The notes under the pieces were generated by a model. That model saw nothing but the letters and a program-made list of their open reading frames with translations. It ran no database searches and had not been told where the DNA came from. The position numbers and the translations under genes were made by a program. From Aulostomus chinensis (Eukaryota; Chordata; Actinopteri; Syngnathiformes; Aulostomidae): DNA of 64,000 nucleotides. The first letter of the stretch is position 1, and every line of letters begins with the position of its first letter. The DNA lies in assembly GCA_037954235.1 (NCBI GenBank), contig JBBMOA010000004.1:13631101-13695100 (forward strand). Reading direction: 5' to 3'. This document shows positions 13,230 to 25,265 of the stretch, piece after piece.

Positions 13230-14028
13230 TGATATCCCCACACGGATGAAGGAACGCCACCTTCAACTGAATCTCTCTAAGACTGAACTTATGGTCTTTC
13301 CAGCTTGTCCATCTGTTCAGCCTCACGTCAGTGTCCAACTTGACTCGAGCCTACTTGCGCCCACAAACTCAGCCAGAAACCTGGGTGTCATGATGTCCCC
13401 CCGCTGCTGGTTTCTCTTCACTGGCTTCCAGTGGCAGCCAGGATCAAATTCAAGGCACTTCTCTTGGCTTACAAAACAATCACAAGAACGGCTCCAGCCT
13501 ACCTGGAATCCCTGATCCAGGTCCACTCTCCTTCTCGCCCACTACGCTCTGCATGCGAAAGACGCCTGGTGCTTCCAGCCCAGCGCTGCTCCAAATCTCT
13601 AGCCAGACTCTGCTCTTCTGTTGTTCCCAAATGGTGGAACGAACTACCGAACTCTGTGCGTTCTGCTGAGTCCCTTTCTACTTTTAAGAGACAATTGAAG
13701 ACTCAATTGTTCAGAGAGCACCGAGGCACTGAACCTGACTCTTCTCCTCTTTGGGGAAGAACAAGTCAGAGGGTCCAAGACCCAGCACTTAGTGATTATG
13801 TGGCACTAACTGTGTTGTGTGATGTTGTATGTCTGTTACATTAAAAAAAAAAAAAAAGTGGGGGGGCAACACTTCTTCTGCCACTAGATGGCAGTACCTG
13901 TGACCAAATCACAACTGAAGCACTTTTGCACTTCCTATGGACTTTTTCCTAATTAGGTCTAAATTCTTGCTTGTGTTGTACGTTGCTTTGGACAAAAGCG
14001 TCTGCTAAATGAAATTGTAGAATTGTAG
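13230..14028 (+). mobile_element. 5'-truncated, internally deleted LINE (L2/CR1-like)
   Basis: The conceptual translation shows the C-terminal part of a fish LINE reverse transcriptase: LNLSKTELMVFPA and SARNLGVMM in one frame, then LHWLPV-like and AARIKFKALLLAYKTITRT, PKWWNELPNSVRSAESL and FKRQLKTQLFREH in other frames. The sequence between SARNLGV and the LHWLPV-like motif, about 80-100 residues in intact elements, is missing, with the junction near 13390-13402. The 3' UTR ends in GCTTTGGACAAAAGCGTCTG followed by a short tandem AATTGTAG tail, as in L2-type elements. A poly-A stretch (about 13842-13857) lies inside the 3' UTR. The element is inactive. Confidence 0.8.
13881..13895 (+). promoter_or_regulatory. 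CTCF-consensus site inside the LINE 3' UTR
   Basis: CCACTAGATGGCAGT fits CCRSYAGRKGGCRSY at every position. It lies in the non-coding tail of the LINE, so this repeat family may spread such sites. Binding is untested. Confidence 0.35.
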
Positions 14029-14254
14029 AGCTGACATGGATCGGTCAACTGGGATCCAACTTTGTCCATAGTGTCTCAGTCCACTTGTCTCTGCTCCAGG
14101 TGGCCAAATCCGTAAGCGATGCACATTGTGGTCAAAGGGGAAACTGTTGTGGTCGTTGTTGAAACGTGATTCTGTTGTTTCTTTGTTTGCTCTTCTTCTC
14201 CTGCGCTTGCATCCATCCTCCGTTTCCTCCGGTACTCTTTGGTCTTCCTCTCCA

Positions 14255-14345
14255 CTCCTTCGGGTGAGAGGCGGGGTTCACCCTGGACGGGTCGCCAGTC
14301 CATGGCAGGGCCAACACATAAAGACAGACAACCGTTGGCTCTCAA
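14255..14345 (-). repeat. SINE-like fragment, opposite orientation
   Basis: Contains TCACCCTGGACGGGTCGCCA and GGGCCAACACATAAAGACAG. This is the reverse complement of the 3' half of the element at about 18971-19260. Only the distal half is present. Confidence 0.6.
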
Positions 14346-14393
14346 ACGCACATGTATGGTTAAATAGGACTATACGATAAACCTGGTCCCCTC

Positions 14394-14867
14394 CTACATG
14401 TCTTCAGACTGTGGGGGGAGGCAACAGGTATGAAGGGGTTTGATCTTGGCTCTGTTTCTAAAAAGCTTAGGGATGGCTCTGCCCACCGCAGAGAAGAACC
14501 TGCGGATGGCGGCACACTTGGACTGTGGGATTATGTGACGTTCGAAAGAAGAAGCGATGAAATCTTCAACATCCGGGTCCAGAGTGGTCATCATCGCCAG
14601 CACGATCTCTGGACGACCCCATTTTTTTACCAGGTCTTTAAGGACGAGCTTATCCAGTTTCTTAAAAGATTTTGCACTGATTTCAAAGTCGAGGTCCTTG
14701 ACTTTGTCCCAGACCTTGTCAGTATAATGGCTGATTGAGTCCTGCAGTAACGACACAGCCAGCTCCATTTGCACCCTTCGGAACATCCTGCTAACCAGCT
14801 TGAGAAGGAAGACTTGCACTGCTGCCCTCTTTAGCTCTCCAATCTGGATGACACTTTTGATCTCCAT
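14394..14867 (-). CDS. Unidentified intact ORF, 157 residues
   Basis: Single-exon frame starting at a true ATG (14865-14867) and ending at TAG. I do not recognise the protein. It is rich in Leu, Val, Lys and Ile and free of low-complexity stretches. It looks mostly helical, with heptad-like hydrophobic spacing such as ELKRAAVQVFLLKLVSRMF and KSFKKLDKLVLKDLVKKW. There is no signal peptide and no obvious membrane span. A LINE and a SINE-like fragment lie on one side and a 41-bp minisatellite on the other, so it may be part of a multicopy repeat or a captured gene fragment. Coding status is uncertain: no promoter, introns or polyadenylation signal were established. It could also be the last exon of a longer minus-strand gene. 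Confidence 0.35.
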   Translation of the reverse strand: MEIKSVIQIGELKRAAVQVFLLKLVSRMFRRVQMELAVSLLQDSISHYTDKVWDKVKDLDFEISAKSFKKLDKLVLKDLVKKWGRPEIVLAMMTTLDPDVEDFIASSFERHIIPQSKCAAIRRFFSAVGRAIPKLFRNRAKIKPLHTCCLPPQSEDM

Positions 14868-15011
14868 CGCAATAATCTCAGGGGGCGGATTCTAGATGCT
14901 TTTGTGTGAGTTGAGCTTTGACTTGCAGGTGACGGGATTAAGTGGTCAGATAGGCTTTTATACACAATTTGAGATGACTGTGATGACTGACTGACTGAGA
15001 TGACTGACTGA

Positions 15012-15250
15012 AGTGATTGACAGATGACTGACTGACTGAGATGACTGACTGAAGTGATTGACTGAGATAACTGACTGACTGAGATGACTGAATGAAGTGA
15101 TTGACAGATGACTGACTGACTGAGATGACAGAATAAAGTGATTGACAGATGACTGACTGACTGAGATGACAGAATAAAGTGATTGACAGATGACTGACTG
15201 ACTGAGATGACTGAATGAAGTGATTGACAGATGGCTGTGATGACTGACGG
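15012..15250. repeat. 41-bp minisatellite, about six units
   Basis: Units begin at 15012, 15053, 15096, 15137, 15178 and 15219, each starting AGTGATTGACAGATGACTGA or a close variant. Spacing is 41 bp, with one 43-bp unit. Simpler GACTGA/GATGAC repeats extend on both sides (about 14970-15350). The unit is itself built from tandem GACT/GATGACTGA blocks. Confidence 0.9.
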
Positions 15251-15475
15251 AGATGACAAGTGATTGACACAATGGCATGATTGACTGAGATGAAAGAATG
15301 AGATGACAGACCGACATTACAGAATGAAACAGCACATTGAGATGAAAGGCTGAGATGAAAGACTAAGACGAGAGTCAGGATTCTACCCGGATAGCTTTGA
15401 TGCACTGTGAGTAAAGTCAGAGATCATAGTCTAATCACAGCTAATTTTGATATTGATCGAGTCAGTTTTATTTTC

Positions 15476-15507
15476 ATATATATATATGTATGTATATATA
15501 CATATAC

Positions 15508-15553
<46 letters not shown>

Positions 15554-15597
15554 AGATATATAGAGATAGATAGATAGATAGATATATTTATATATCT
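15476..15597. repeat. (TA)n / (GATA)n microsatellite
   Basis: An alternating AT tract passes into TAGATA and GATA tetranucleotides. Pure simple repeat; the tyrosine/isoleucine-rich frames over it are artefacts. Confidence 0.95.
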
Positions 15598-15599
15598 TA

Positions 15600-16216
15600 T
15601 AATAAACACTCAAAATCACATGTTTTATATGGGAAAAAAATAAAATACACCGGAAAAGGTATGGTTGAATACTGGCCCCTAGACTTCAGTATCATCTTGA
15701 ATCTGAACCACCAGCCTACACAGTCATCATTCATTGCACTATCATGGCTGTTCAAGCTCCAAAACACTGTATCCAGCATTTCTTCAAGCATTTCTTGCTT
15801 GTAACAGCTTTCCTTAAAAGCGGCATGATCAGATCTTGTCAGATTAGAGGAACCTCCTGCTGACCTGTTTCCACAGGCCCAGCATGACTGACTGCTATGA
15901 GTAAACTGAGCTGCAAAATGGCCTCAGATGAAATATTTCATTCAACTAATAATTTAAGTGCTTGACTGGAGCATGATAAACTATAAAAACTGAATAACCC
16001 CTATAACCGCAACAGTGGGGCAGGAAGCGGTAAACGGAGACTTGCTCGCATAACACAACACACAGCGGATTGATTTTGCCTCCAGACTCGCCTTGACTGC
16101 ATATATTAGAGTCCCTGACAAAGAAACGAGAGACCCGAGCGAGAGAGAAGTGTCTGCAGTTTACTATAGTCAGGTCAGCTGTCTTTGTTGCGATTATAGG
16201 ATCTACTTAGTGCGTG

Positions 16217-16289
<73 letters not shown>

Positions 16290-18960
16290 ATATACACACA
16301 TCAATCAGAAAATGGACCTCAGGCAACAGCAATACAAAAAGCTATCGTACATATTAAGAAAGTGTAAGTAACTCGATACAGGAAGATGTAAAGCTCTTTC
16401 AATTACTATTTTATTAACGTGGGCTTTAAGAGCTGATATTGAAACAGCAGCTGGGGAGACCCGGCCGTGGATGGGGATTTCTCTGGAATGACATCAGTAT
16501 GGCTGACATAGACGGGCAATTATAATCTGCCCAGCTGTGCAGACGCCAGGCAAGGCTTGTGCACAAACAATTACAAATCTAAAATCATTTTAATGTTGCG
16601 TAACAAATGTACCCGTAGCATTCACTCGCTTATATAAGCTTTCATTCTGGGAGTCTGAGGCCATGCTAGCAGCTTTGTGATGCTCTACTTGGATACGTAG
16701 CTGCTCCAGTTTATCGACCGAAACAACAATCGCTGCTCTCAAGTTGAAAGGTCTGAAATAATTATTAACTATCAAAGTGTGGTCTGAAAATATTTGAATT
16801 ACTTTTCCCCCATTCAGTTTGGCTAAACTGGTTCTACTTGTTAACGTCTTTGGTGTACAATGTGGAAGTCAGTGATTTTAGCTTCGTTGACCACTGTGCA
16901 ACTTCCATACAAATAAAGTGGACCCTGTCACACACACTTCATACATGCATGGGGGGGGGGGGGGGGGGGAATGAATATCTTTAAATTGCAATCCATCTAA
17001 TAAATGCTGAGCTTACAGTTTGGTGCAAAGTGGAGTGCTGACAAGCTAAAAGACAGACGTAGAACCATGTTTCTACCATGGCTAACAGCCACACGACACT
17101 GCACTGTCACTGTTCCCAGATTCCAGCTTAGCCTTCACTGTACCATATTTCCTGAATATGACAGTTATAATCCTCTTTAGCCCAAATGAGAGCTACGAGA
17201 TCTTTGGCACAAGTAAACAAATTTTATTTAACTTAACAAAATGCAGTGATGTGGTGATCAATAAAGGAAAATTAGAATTCGATGCGTGGGAGCCGGGGCT
17301 TGTAAAATAGTAAGTTACCACCCTGAAGTTAGCTTGAGCTTCATATTCTTGCTGAATCAGCTTATGTATAATTCAACAGGCAAAAACTGCACTGGGTTAT
17401 GCTTTGTCCTCTGCTGCTTTGGAAATGCGTGACAGAAGGAGGAGGAGTAGTGAAGGCTGGGGGAAAATGCTACAAACGCAAGCACACGTGCAGTAGCTGA
17501 CATGTATAATAGATCTTTTCTCCTTTCTTTCGATCTTATTGTGTCAAGGTTGGGGCTGCACTTGAGATGACAAAAAGGCAGCCTGTCATATGGGAGTGTC
17601 CCCAGTAAAAATAACTTTTCAAGGGTACAGCTTGTGCACCTTGCAGAGAAAGATGTGGCTGCTGCTAAATTGGGCACGGAGTGACTAAGGGGAAAACAAC
17701 CAAGGCAGAGGTGACTTTTACACTGGTTACAACAACCATACACAGCTCATGACACAGCAATTTTTTTGAAGTTCAGGCCAGCTACCACCAGAGAATAAAA
17801 GGAGCAGAGTCACTGTAAGTCATAATCAGATGCAACTAATTTATCAGGTAACCCCCCCCCCCCCAAAAAAAACAACAACAACAACAACAACAACATTGTA
17901 ATTTCAGAAAGCTTGAACTTAAATTCAGTGTGGTACAATTTTACAAACCACAAAGTGGATTTGATTTGGAGCACAGGAAGAAACAGAGCAGATAAGAACT
18001 TGAGGTCAGCATACAAACATGTAAATAAAAAGAGTGGGATCACAAAGCTGGTTTTCCTTTTGTATTATTGTATTATTTTTTTACCACCTTTTAACCATGG
18101 ATAATTTAAAGGAATAGTGCCATAGATTTGATTGAGCGGAGGCAAACATCCAGCGCTGAATCATGGTAATTCTCCATATTTGTGATGACACGCCCACTTT
18201 TCAACATCCAATGCAATCCCATATCCTGCAAGCCAATCATGTCTCAGGAACACATCCTGACACAGACGCAATATACTCTTGAAATGCTGTGTCATCTTTT
18301 TTTTTTTTTTTTTTATAAAAGTCTCAGAACTTAATGTGAATGAGTAATGACTACAGATGACCTTGCACTTTGAAGGACGTTAATTGCCTCCAGTCCCGTC
18401 TATCGATCTCCCTTAAAGCTCAGCAATCACAGTCTGATCCCGAGGGCTCTGAAAGGTGAAAAACTAGGGTTCAACAAGGTGTGATCAAACTGTTTTGTGT
18501 CTGGTAGTGGGGCAGCTCCCGTCACCCTTGAGCGTGCAACCTAAGCAGAGCCATCGATCAATAAAATCCAGTGAGGTTCTAGAAAGTGTTGGTCAGGTAT
18601 GGGATCACAACTCAAAGGGGCAAATACAATAGAGCGTTTATACAGATGGGGGGGTGTCCACTTTTAGAAGGGTCCCCAGGAAAGAGCATTCACCAAACAA
18701 CAACACGGTCGCCCTCGGGAAATTTGCTGTTCAAACACAGAAAACGACTTGAATCGTCCAAATAAATGAAATTAAATGAAGCCCAGGATGTCAACATCTC
18801 CCCAGAAGCTAGAATGCTAACATTCCATGAGCTACACAAAAACTAGCTACACGACAAAGGCACATTTTCGTACGTAAACGTTGTAACATCAGTAGAAATC
18901 AGCTGAGCTGATGCATACGACCCCAATTCAAAATGAAGAGAGCTATTTAGGCAGGAAGGA
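15600..18960. other. Gene-free spacer
   Basis: No supported gene. It holds a (CA)n run, poly-G and poly-C tracts (about 16949-16969 and 17849-17864), and a stretch at about 16380-16590 with two CAGCTG E-boxes (16448-16453, 16532-16537) and several TAAT/ATTA cores that looks non-repetitive. The stretch at about 18350-18540 is also non-repetitive, but I cannot assign it a role. Confidence 0.5.
16220..16287. repeat. (CA)n microsatellite
   Basis: About 34 uninterrupted CA units. The threonine/histidine frame over it is not a gene. Confidence 0.97.
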
Positions 18961-18970
18961 ATCACTTTTC

Positions 18971-19260
18971 AGGCTGCACGGTGGTGCAGTGGTTCGTTCT
19001 GTCGACTCACAGCAAGAAGGTTTGGGGTTCGAGTCCCGGCTTGGGCAGGGGGTCTTTCTGTGTGGAGTTTGCATGTTCTCCCTATTCCTGTGTGGGTTCT
19101 CTCTGGTACTCCGGCTTCCTCCAACAGTCCAAAGACATGGATTTGGGGACGAGGCTGATTGGTACTCTAAATTGGCCGTAGGTGTGAATGGTTGTCTGTC
19201 TGTATGTGTTGGCCCTGCCCCTGCGATGGACTGGTGAACCCCTCCTCTCGCCCGTAGCTG
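18971..19260 (+). mobile_element. tRNA-derived SINE-like element
   Basis: The 5' part carries pol III promoter boxes: A box TGGTGCAGTGGTT (18982-18994) and B box GGTTCGAGTCC (19026-19036), 32 bp apart. The body continues with TGGAGTTTGCATGTTCTCCC and AGTCCAAAGACATGGATTTG, a sequence widespread in teleost genomes. The end resembles the inverted fragment at 14255-14345. The family name is left open. Confidence 0.7.
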
Positions 19261-19275
19261 CTGGGATAGGCTTCT

Positions 19276-22200
19276 GTAGAAATATTATGATTTCCCTCCG
19301 TGTTCAGTGTGTTCTGCGTCTATGGAGGTTGGAGATTGACCTGTTGCAGTTGCTCATCTACAAGGCTGTGATGACCATCAATGTAATAATAATGATTTTT
19401 TAAAAATTCCATATTGACTAATTTAGGCAGTAGGACAAGTGAAGTGATAGGTGATGAGATGTTTAGCTGTTCCAGACTTCCTCAAAAACACCAGTCAATT
19501 AGTTTTGTCAGATGTGATCCAGTTTTTGTGTGTGTGCATGCGTGCGTGCGTGTGTGTGTGTGTGTGTGTTTTATTTCACTCCACTGAGCCAAATGTCAAA
19601 TATGGCCACACGGATGCTGAGTTTTGGTGAGTGCCGCATCTGAGCCAGAAGAGGAAAAACCGACTGACTGAGGTCAAAAAGAAAGTTTCTGTGGCTGCTC
19701 TGCTCAAAAGTCAGACGATTTGGTTTATGGCTGCAGGAGGAGACAGAGATCACAGGAGGTGTCAGCTGCTGAGTCGGCAGCCGACTCCCCTGGCTCCTCT
19801 TCCCTCTCTCCCAGGAACCCAACACCGAGCCAAGGCACCAGTATCGTGCAGGGGAATGCGAGGAATTCGCTCACACATTTGCTCACTGCTTTGCACGTTC
19901 TCACCCCTATAGGATGAAAACCAAGCCGACGGCCTGGAGGATGCGACCACCTTGCTCCACAGTGAGTGAGCTCGAGGTTGGCCGAGAGGCGGCAATGAGC
20001 GGAGGATCAAGGCAATTTAGCTGACGGGTAGAGGAGAGCGTCAGGAATGGCACGCTGCTGAGAGAGTGAGTCATCCTGGACAGGGATCCTGTCATTCTGC
20101 CAGCACAACCAAGATCAGATCATCTATTTTTGTCAAGGCCCCTACTGGATGAAATCTATACCCACAAGGAGTTAATCAAAGGTTCTGGCATGCTGCCTGT
20201 CTTGGAGAGCAACTAATAACAAATGATATTCAAGAATGATCCACAGGAATCATTGGCAAGTTGTGGTTTACCCATATTGGGTTTCATCAAAAACTACACT
20301 GGTGTAAGCCTTTAAAAAGTGACGTGCAACTCACATAATCATGAGCCATCTGTATTTATTTACTCGGAACATCGTTTAAACAATAAAATGTCCTGTTTAG
20401 TCATTTTAAAAAGGAGAAATTATGATCAGTACCTTATGTTTGTTAGCAGGATAAAGAAACTGATGGATGGATGTTGAAATTTTGTGAAAAAGAAAGGGGA
20501 ATATTAACTTTTACTTTCAGAGCCAATCTGGATCGGATCATAGATTCTGGATCCCAAAGCCTTTTCTAGGCCACTGGCAGAAAATCCTTCTTGAAGTGTC
20601 ATGAGTGATTTTTTTTTTAATTTTTTAAATTTTTTTTACCAAATTCCTTGAGTCCACATGAAATAGTTGAAAACATCCTGTCAATAATCTTGATCGTATT
20701 CTGATCTTTCAAAATAATGCTCGATATTCCTCAAAAACATCCGAGCGTATTTTGATTGGATGTAGGGAGGCCCTTTGTCTTTATTGAAGAGGTGAGGATC
20801 GTGTGAGGGATCGGTGATCTGGTCCACGTAAACGATCACGTTTTTAAACAACTTCGCTGTGTCTCTGCTGTTGACTGCCAGTACTTAGCACAACACTGGT
20901 AGAGAACTTCATCAATATTAATAAAAGAACCTTTTCTTCTGTGAAAGACGCACGCGCTTGTCAATAAAAGGTCATCGGGGAACTCAGTAAGTTTGAATCA
21001 AACTTTGAAAACGTGTTGTCGAGAAGGAAAGCTCGCTCATTTTGATCAGATCTTTAGTATATCGATTGAAACGTTTTCGTAAAATTGGGAAACATCTGAT
21101 TTAAAAAAAAGAAGAAGTCTGGATTGTCAAAGTGATATCTTTTATGGATCGTTCTAACCACAAAATAACGAAAACGATTACAAATATTGAAACAATTGCA
21201 CAAAACACACACAACGCAATTTCTCTGTATTCAAAGGGAAACAAACAAGAACACACACACACACACACACATCTCACAGTCTTAATTTGTAAGTAACGCT
21301 GAAGAGATGTCAAAAAGTGCAACGGTTCCTGACGAGATGTCATCAAGAATAAACAGGGACTGGCATTAAAAAGCACCTCAAGTTGCACTTGACTGGTTGT
21401 GCTTGGTTTCTGGGAAGAGAACTTAAACAGCCTCCTGAAAGGTCAGGACAGCGTTGCCATATTAATGTAGCATAGGAACAGCTTTTCATGGAAAAGTAGG
21501 TCAGATTTAGGCTGGAAGTTTCTTTCTTTTTCTTTTTTCTTTTTTTCAATTTAAAAGAAACCCTCCGTCTCAAACACAAGCCAGGTCCCATCCTTCCTGC
21601 TCTCACAAATAGATATCCCCCTCTGGTGTCAAACAGATGTTAGGACATCCACTGCTCCTCCAGGGGGTTTTAACTCACTGCATTGCAGCAGCGGGCATGT
21701 GGTGATCGATGTCCCTCTACTGTGGGGAACTATGTTTGTAGTAAAAGAATTCTCAGCTTGATGAGGTGTAAGCCCAAAGACCTTCACAAAGCACAATAGC
21801 ATTGCAAAATAGTGTACTGAGCAGGTGCTCAGGAGAGAGACAGTCAGGCCCTGCATTGCAGATATCGAGTCTCAACGGAGGCTCGAAATCCCAAGATGAG
21901 GTGTTTGAGCCTCTTTTTTTTTTAAAAAGAATGTTACAGTGAAAAGTTTTAACTCTCATTAACTGAAAAAATATTGCATGTTGGCGGAGCACATGGCCAC
22001 TTATTGTTTATTAAAGGTGCCTGTGCACTTTGCCTTGCACAAGGGAGCCATGTTGAAAATGCACAACAAGAGAATGTGATACGTCCAGTCCATCAACGGG
22101 CAGTAAGTGTGGCGTATCCCAGGTATGACGAGACAGAAGTCGCTGGGGTCTCATGTGTTTGCGTCCATTTGTCTGTGACCTCCCCGTTGAAAGGTCAGTC

Positions 22201-22393
22201 TTTAATGAGACGGCTCCCCGAGCGCCCTTCAAGTGCCACGCTAGAGTGCAGGAAACAATGCTGCAGTACAGATGCTATTTTGAATGAGGTCACAGTGTCA
22301 AAGTGGCAGCGTCAAATTGTTGACAGACCTTTGATGTCATTTTACCTACCGACATTTCAAGTTATGTTTTGATTTTTCTCATTAGCTTTTGTC
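19276..22393. other. Gene-free spacer
   Basis: No supported coding sequence. It contains a (GT)n/(GC) tract (about 19530-19570), homopolymer T runs, and a stretch at about 20520-20870 with the style of an old dispersed repeat. The open frames are short and have no recognisable motifs. Confidence 0.5.
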
Positions 22394-22476
22394 ACCAGGA
22401 TGGCCGAGTGGTTAAGGCGTTGGACTTAAGATCCAATGGACAATAGTCCTCGTGGGTTCAAACCCCACTCCTGGTA
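22394..22476 (+). tRNA. tRNA-Leu (anticodon UAA)
   Basis: An 83-nt class II tRNA. The acceptor stem ACCAGGA pairs with TCCTGGT, followed by discriminator A. D-arm sequence TGGCCGAGTGGTTAAGG serves as the A box. The anticodon stem-loop TTGGACTTAAGATCCAA gives anticodon UAA. A long variable arm (TGGACAATAGTCCT) is typical of leucine tRNAs, and the T-arm GTGGGTTCAAACCCCAC serves as the B box. No intron. It differs from the human tRNA-Leu(UAA) I recall mainly in the variable arm and one T-loop base. The first run of four T residues downstream is about 60 bp away (near 22537), so pol III termination may be delayed. Confidence 0.95.
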
Positions 22477-25092
22477 AATGACATTCACTTGTTCCATTGT
22501 GATGACAGTAAGGTTAAACCTGATGTATTTGTTTTGCAGATTCCATGTCTTGATCTTTGGCGAGAACGCTTGCAGGAAAAACTACATTTCTATTCTTAAA
22601 ACGGTCAACAATTTGTAGCCTCTTTGGTTTGTAAAGGAGCCAAATATGAGAAAAAGAGAACAGAATATACAACATAAATGTGTGTCAGATCTTATTTTTT
22701 TCATCTTTCGTTGGAGGAAACACCCCCCAAGAATCCTTTAAACAGTCTTGCTCAAGCCGTAACCTGTCATGAGGAGTCACAAGCCGACTTTACAGGCAAA
22801 ATAAGTCGGGGAACATTTTTGCAATTCATTCTTAATAATCTTACATAGATCAATGAGAAAAACGTGGAATTTATCATGTCAGGAAACCATTTCTTAATGA
22901 GTTTGAGGTTTCAAGCCCTCTACCTGAATACAGCATGATGCTCATTCAGTAAATTATGGTCCAATTTGAAGTAAAAAATAAGGCAGGGTGTGGCTACCTT
23001 GTGATTGACAGATCGCTACAGCAGGCTATCCCTTCACCTCCAGCTCCACAGCCTTGCAAGGACATGTTACTTCCCTTGGAAAAGTCATGATGGCAACTGC
23101 CAAAATGCCAAATTTTGCCCTTTTTTCCCCCCGGCGTGTAGAAGAACCTACAGAGGCCTCCAGGTTCTACGGCAGTCAGTAGCATTCCTTAATAATGATC
23201 TAACTTGTAATAGAACAGTGTGACGCAGCAATGTCTTGACACATTTTTAAGCCAACATTTTAGACTCGTTGGAGAGATATTGGACAGCCTACAAGATGTC
23301 ATTTGTAGTGTTTGTTTTGTCCCTTCTGAGTCTCCGTAGCAATTTAGCAAACCCTGTAGATAAGAAGGGCTACATTTTAAGCTAACACGCCTGTGTTTTT
23401 TCTTACTAATGAAAACATAAACAATCACAATTAGTTACGCTAAAGCGTTAAGTATGCAAGAGAATATCGAAATCAGTAAAATCAATTTTTATATTACTGT
23501 GGGTTGTGCTTTGTCTTCCGTAGCGCCATTTCCTAAAATTGTGCAGTCAAAAGCCTACACTTTCTAAAATATCTTTGTAATTGTTCCACTCAGCGCTATC
23601 ATCTTCCTAGCAATTAGCTTTGCGGCTGCCATGTGTGTACTCTAAAAAAAAAAAAAAAAAAAACATGTCCGCGAAAGCATGCACTTAAGAGGACAAGGTC
23701 TTAGAAAACAAACTCCGGAAGCCACTGATTGACAGATCTGTCTGCCCACTCTGGTTCCCTGGCTAAAGCCGTGGCTGCTGTGGTCGCCACTGGTCCACGA
23801 CTAAAGACATCTGATGCAAGGCCATTTCTAGGTTACAAATAACAACACCACACTGGCACAACTGCAACGCCGGATATCCGAAACACTTAGGAATTCATCA
23901 AGCCATATTTAGTTCGGGGCTTGTAAATAACTGGTCCCCCCCCCCCCCCCCCCCCCCCCCACGGAACACCTATGAATTCTCTCAGTGCCACAGTGATTTG
24001 TCTTCATGACGAGCTAAAAATATGTCCAACGCAGCAGGAACAATAACAGTTTCTGAGAGGACAAATCAGAAAACATCTCTATCGTTGTTCGTTCGCTATC
24101 AGATGAATGCAAACCTTCTGCATCTTTTACCTAAAATATCAAAACAGTAAAGAAGTAATCTATTTATTCTCTGCCCGACGTGGAATGTAAATAAAAACAC
24201 TGTCGTCTCCGTCTGCGGAAGAACCATACAAGGACATCGTTGCCGGACCGAGAGCCCCACACAAACTACCACTCTCGGATGCCATAGAGAACATAATGAC
24301 GGTATTCACATCAGTGGTTGAGGGGGAAACGGCCTCCTGACCACTTCCAACAAACAAGCTGAAATTAACCAATGATGACCTCACAACTGCCAACTAGGTT
24401 AGTAAATTGAGATGGACGTCTAATTTCAAAATAGTCTGGTAATAGTGCCTGTTGGCGCTATGAATAGAAGTCACAGTTATGGCCTGGTTAAATACCCTGG
24501 AATTAAGCAGGTGTATACAATTTCACTTCATTTCATATTAATTAAATATGTGGCGAGTCAGGTAAGCTACAGAAAGAGTAGCTTGTGTAGTGTAAAATTA
24601 CTAACACTCAACTTGTAACCAATACTACAAAAAATGACTGGACTGCTGGCTGGACATGCATGTGCAACCCAACAAAGGTCTCTGATTTGATTTGATTGCA
24701 TTTTTATGTATTTTAAAAGCAGGGATTCAAAAAATAAAACGTCAACCCATTTATATGCAACGCTTGTATAATATTACTAATAATCTTTATTTATAGAGCA
24801 CAGCTATTTAAAAATCGACAAAGAATGAAATTAAATATATGTCTAACCGGTCAAGTTGCAGTTTACACCCAAGTCCATCCAGAGAGCCGCGTACGAAGGG
24901 ACGTCTGAGGGAATTCATTTAAAGTGTAAAGTGAAAGTGTGGCCCCTCCATTCCTTCGGTCAGGGTGCTGAATAATGTCCAGAAAAGTGTTTTTGCTGAA
25001 CACGGTCGAGTTGACCTTTGGTCTTTTTTGAATATAAAATGTCATCACTTCATCATTTGATCCTATTAGATATGAATTCTTGAGTTACCGCC

Positions 25093-25117
<25 letters not shown>

Positions 25118-25123
<6 letters not shown>

Positions 25124-25265
25124 GTCACAGTGACCTTGACCTTTGAAGACCAAATCTAATAAAGTGGACGTTTGTGCCAAATTGGAGGAAATTCCCTCCA
25201 GGTGTTCCAGAAGAATTATGTTCATAAAGATTGGACAGACAGAAGGAAGGAGGACACGGAGGGCC
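25118..25265 (+). repeat. Dispersed fish repeat (GACCTTGACCTTTG type)
   Basis: Contains AGTCACAGTGACCTTGACCT, then GTGGACGTTTGTGCCAAATT and a GGACAGACAGAAGGAAGG tail. I recognise this wording as a common teleost interspersed repeat but cannot name its family. A long poly-A run abuts its left end. Confidence 0.5.

Noticed and set aside
14831..15405. Ser/Gln/Val-rich minus-strand frames of 125-155 residues
   Set aside because: They are readings of the 41-bp minisatellite, open in several frames because of the unit sequence.
17357..17743. Cys-rich minus-strand frame of 128 residues
   Set aside because: No regular cysteine spacing, no homology recognised, spacer location.
24160..24393. Minus-strand frame of 77 residues
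   Set aside because: Short, isolated, with no motif, and the start is not supported by context.
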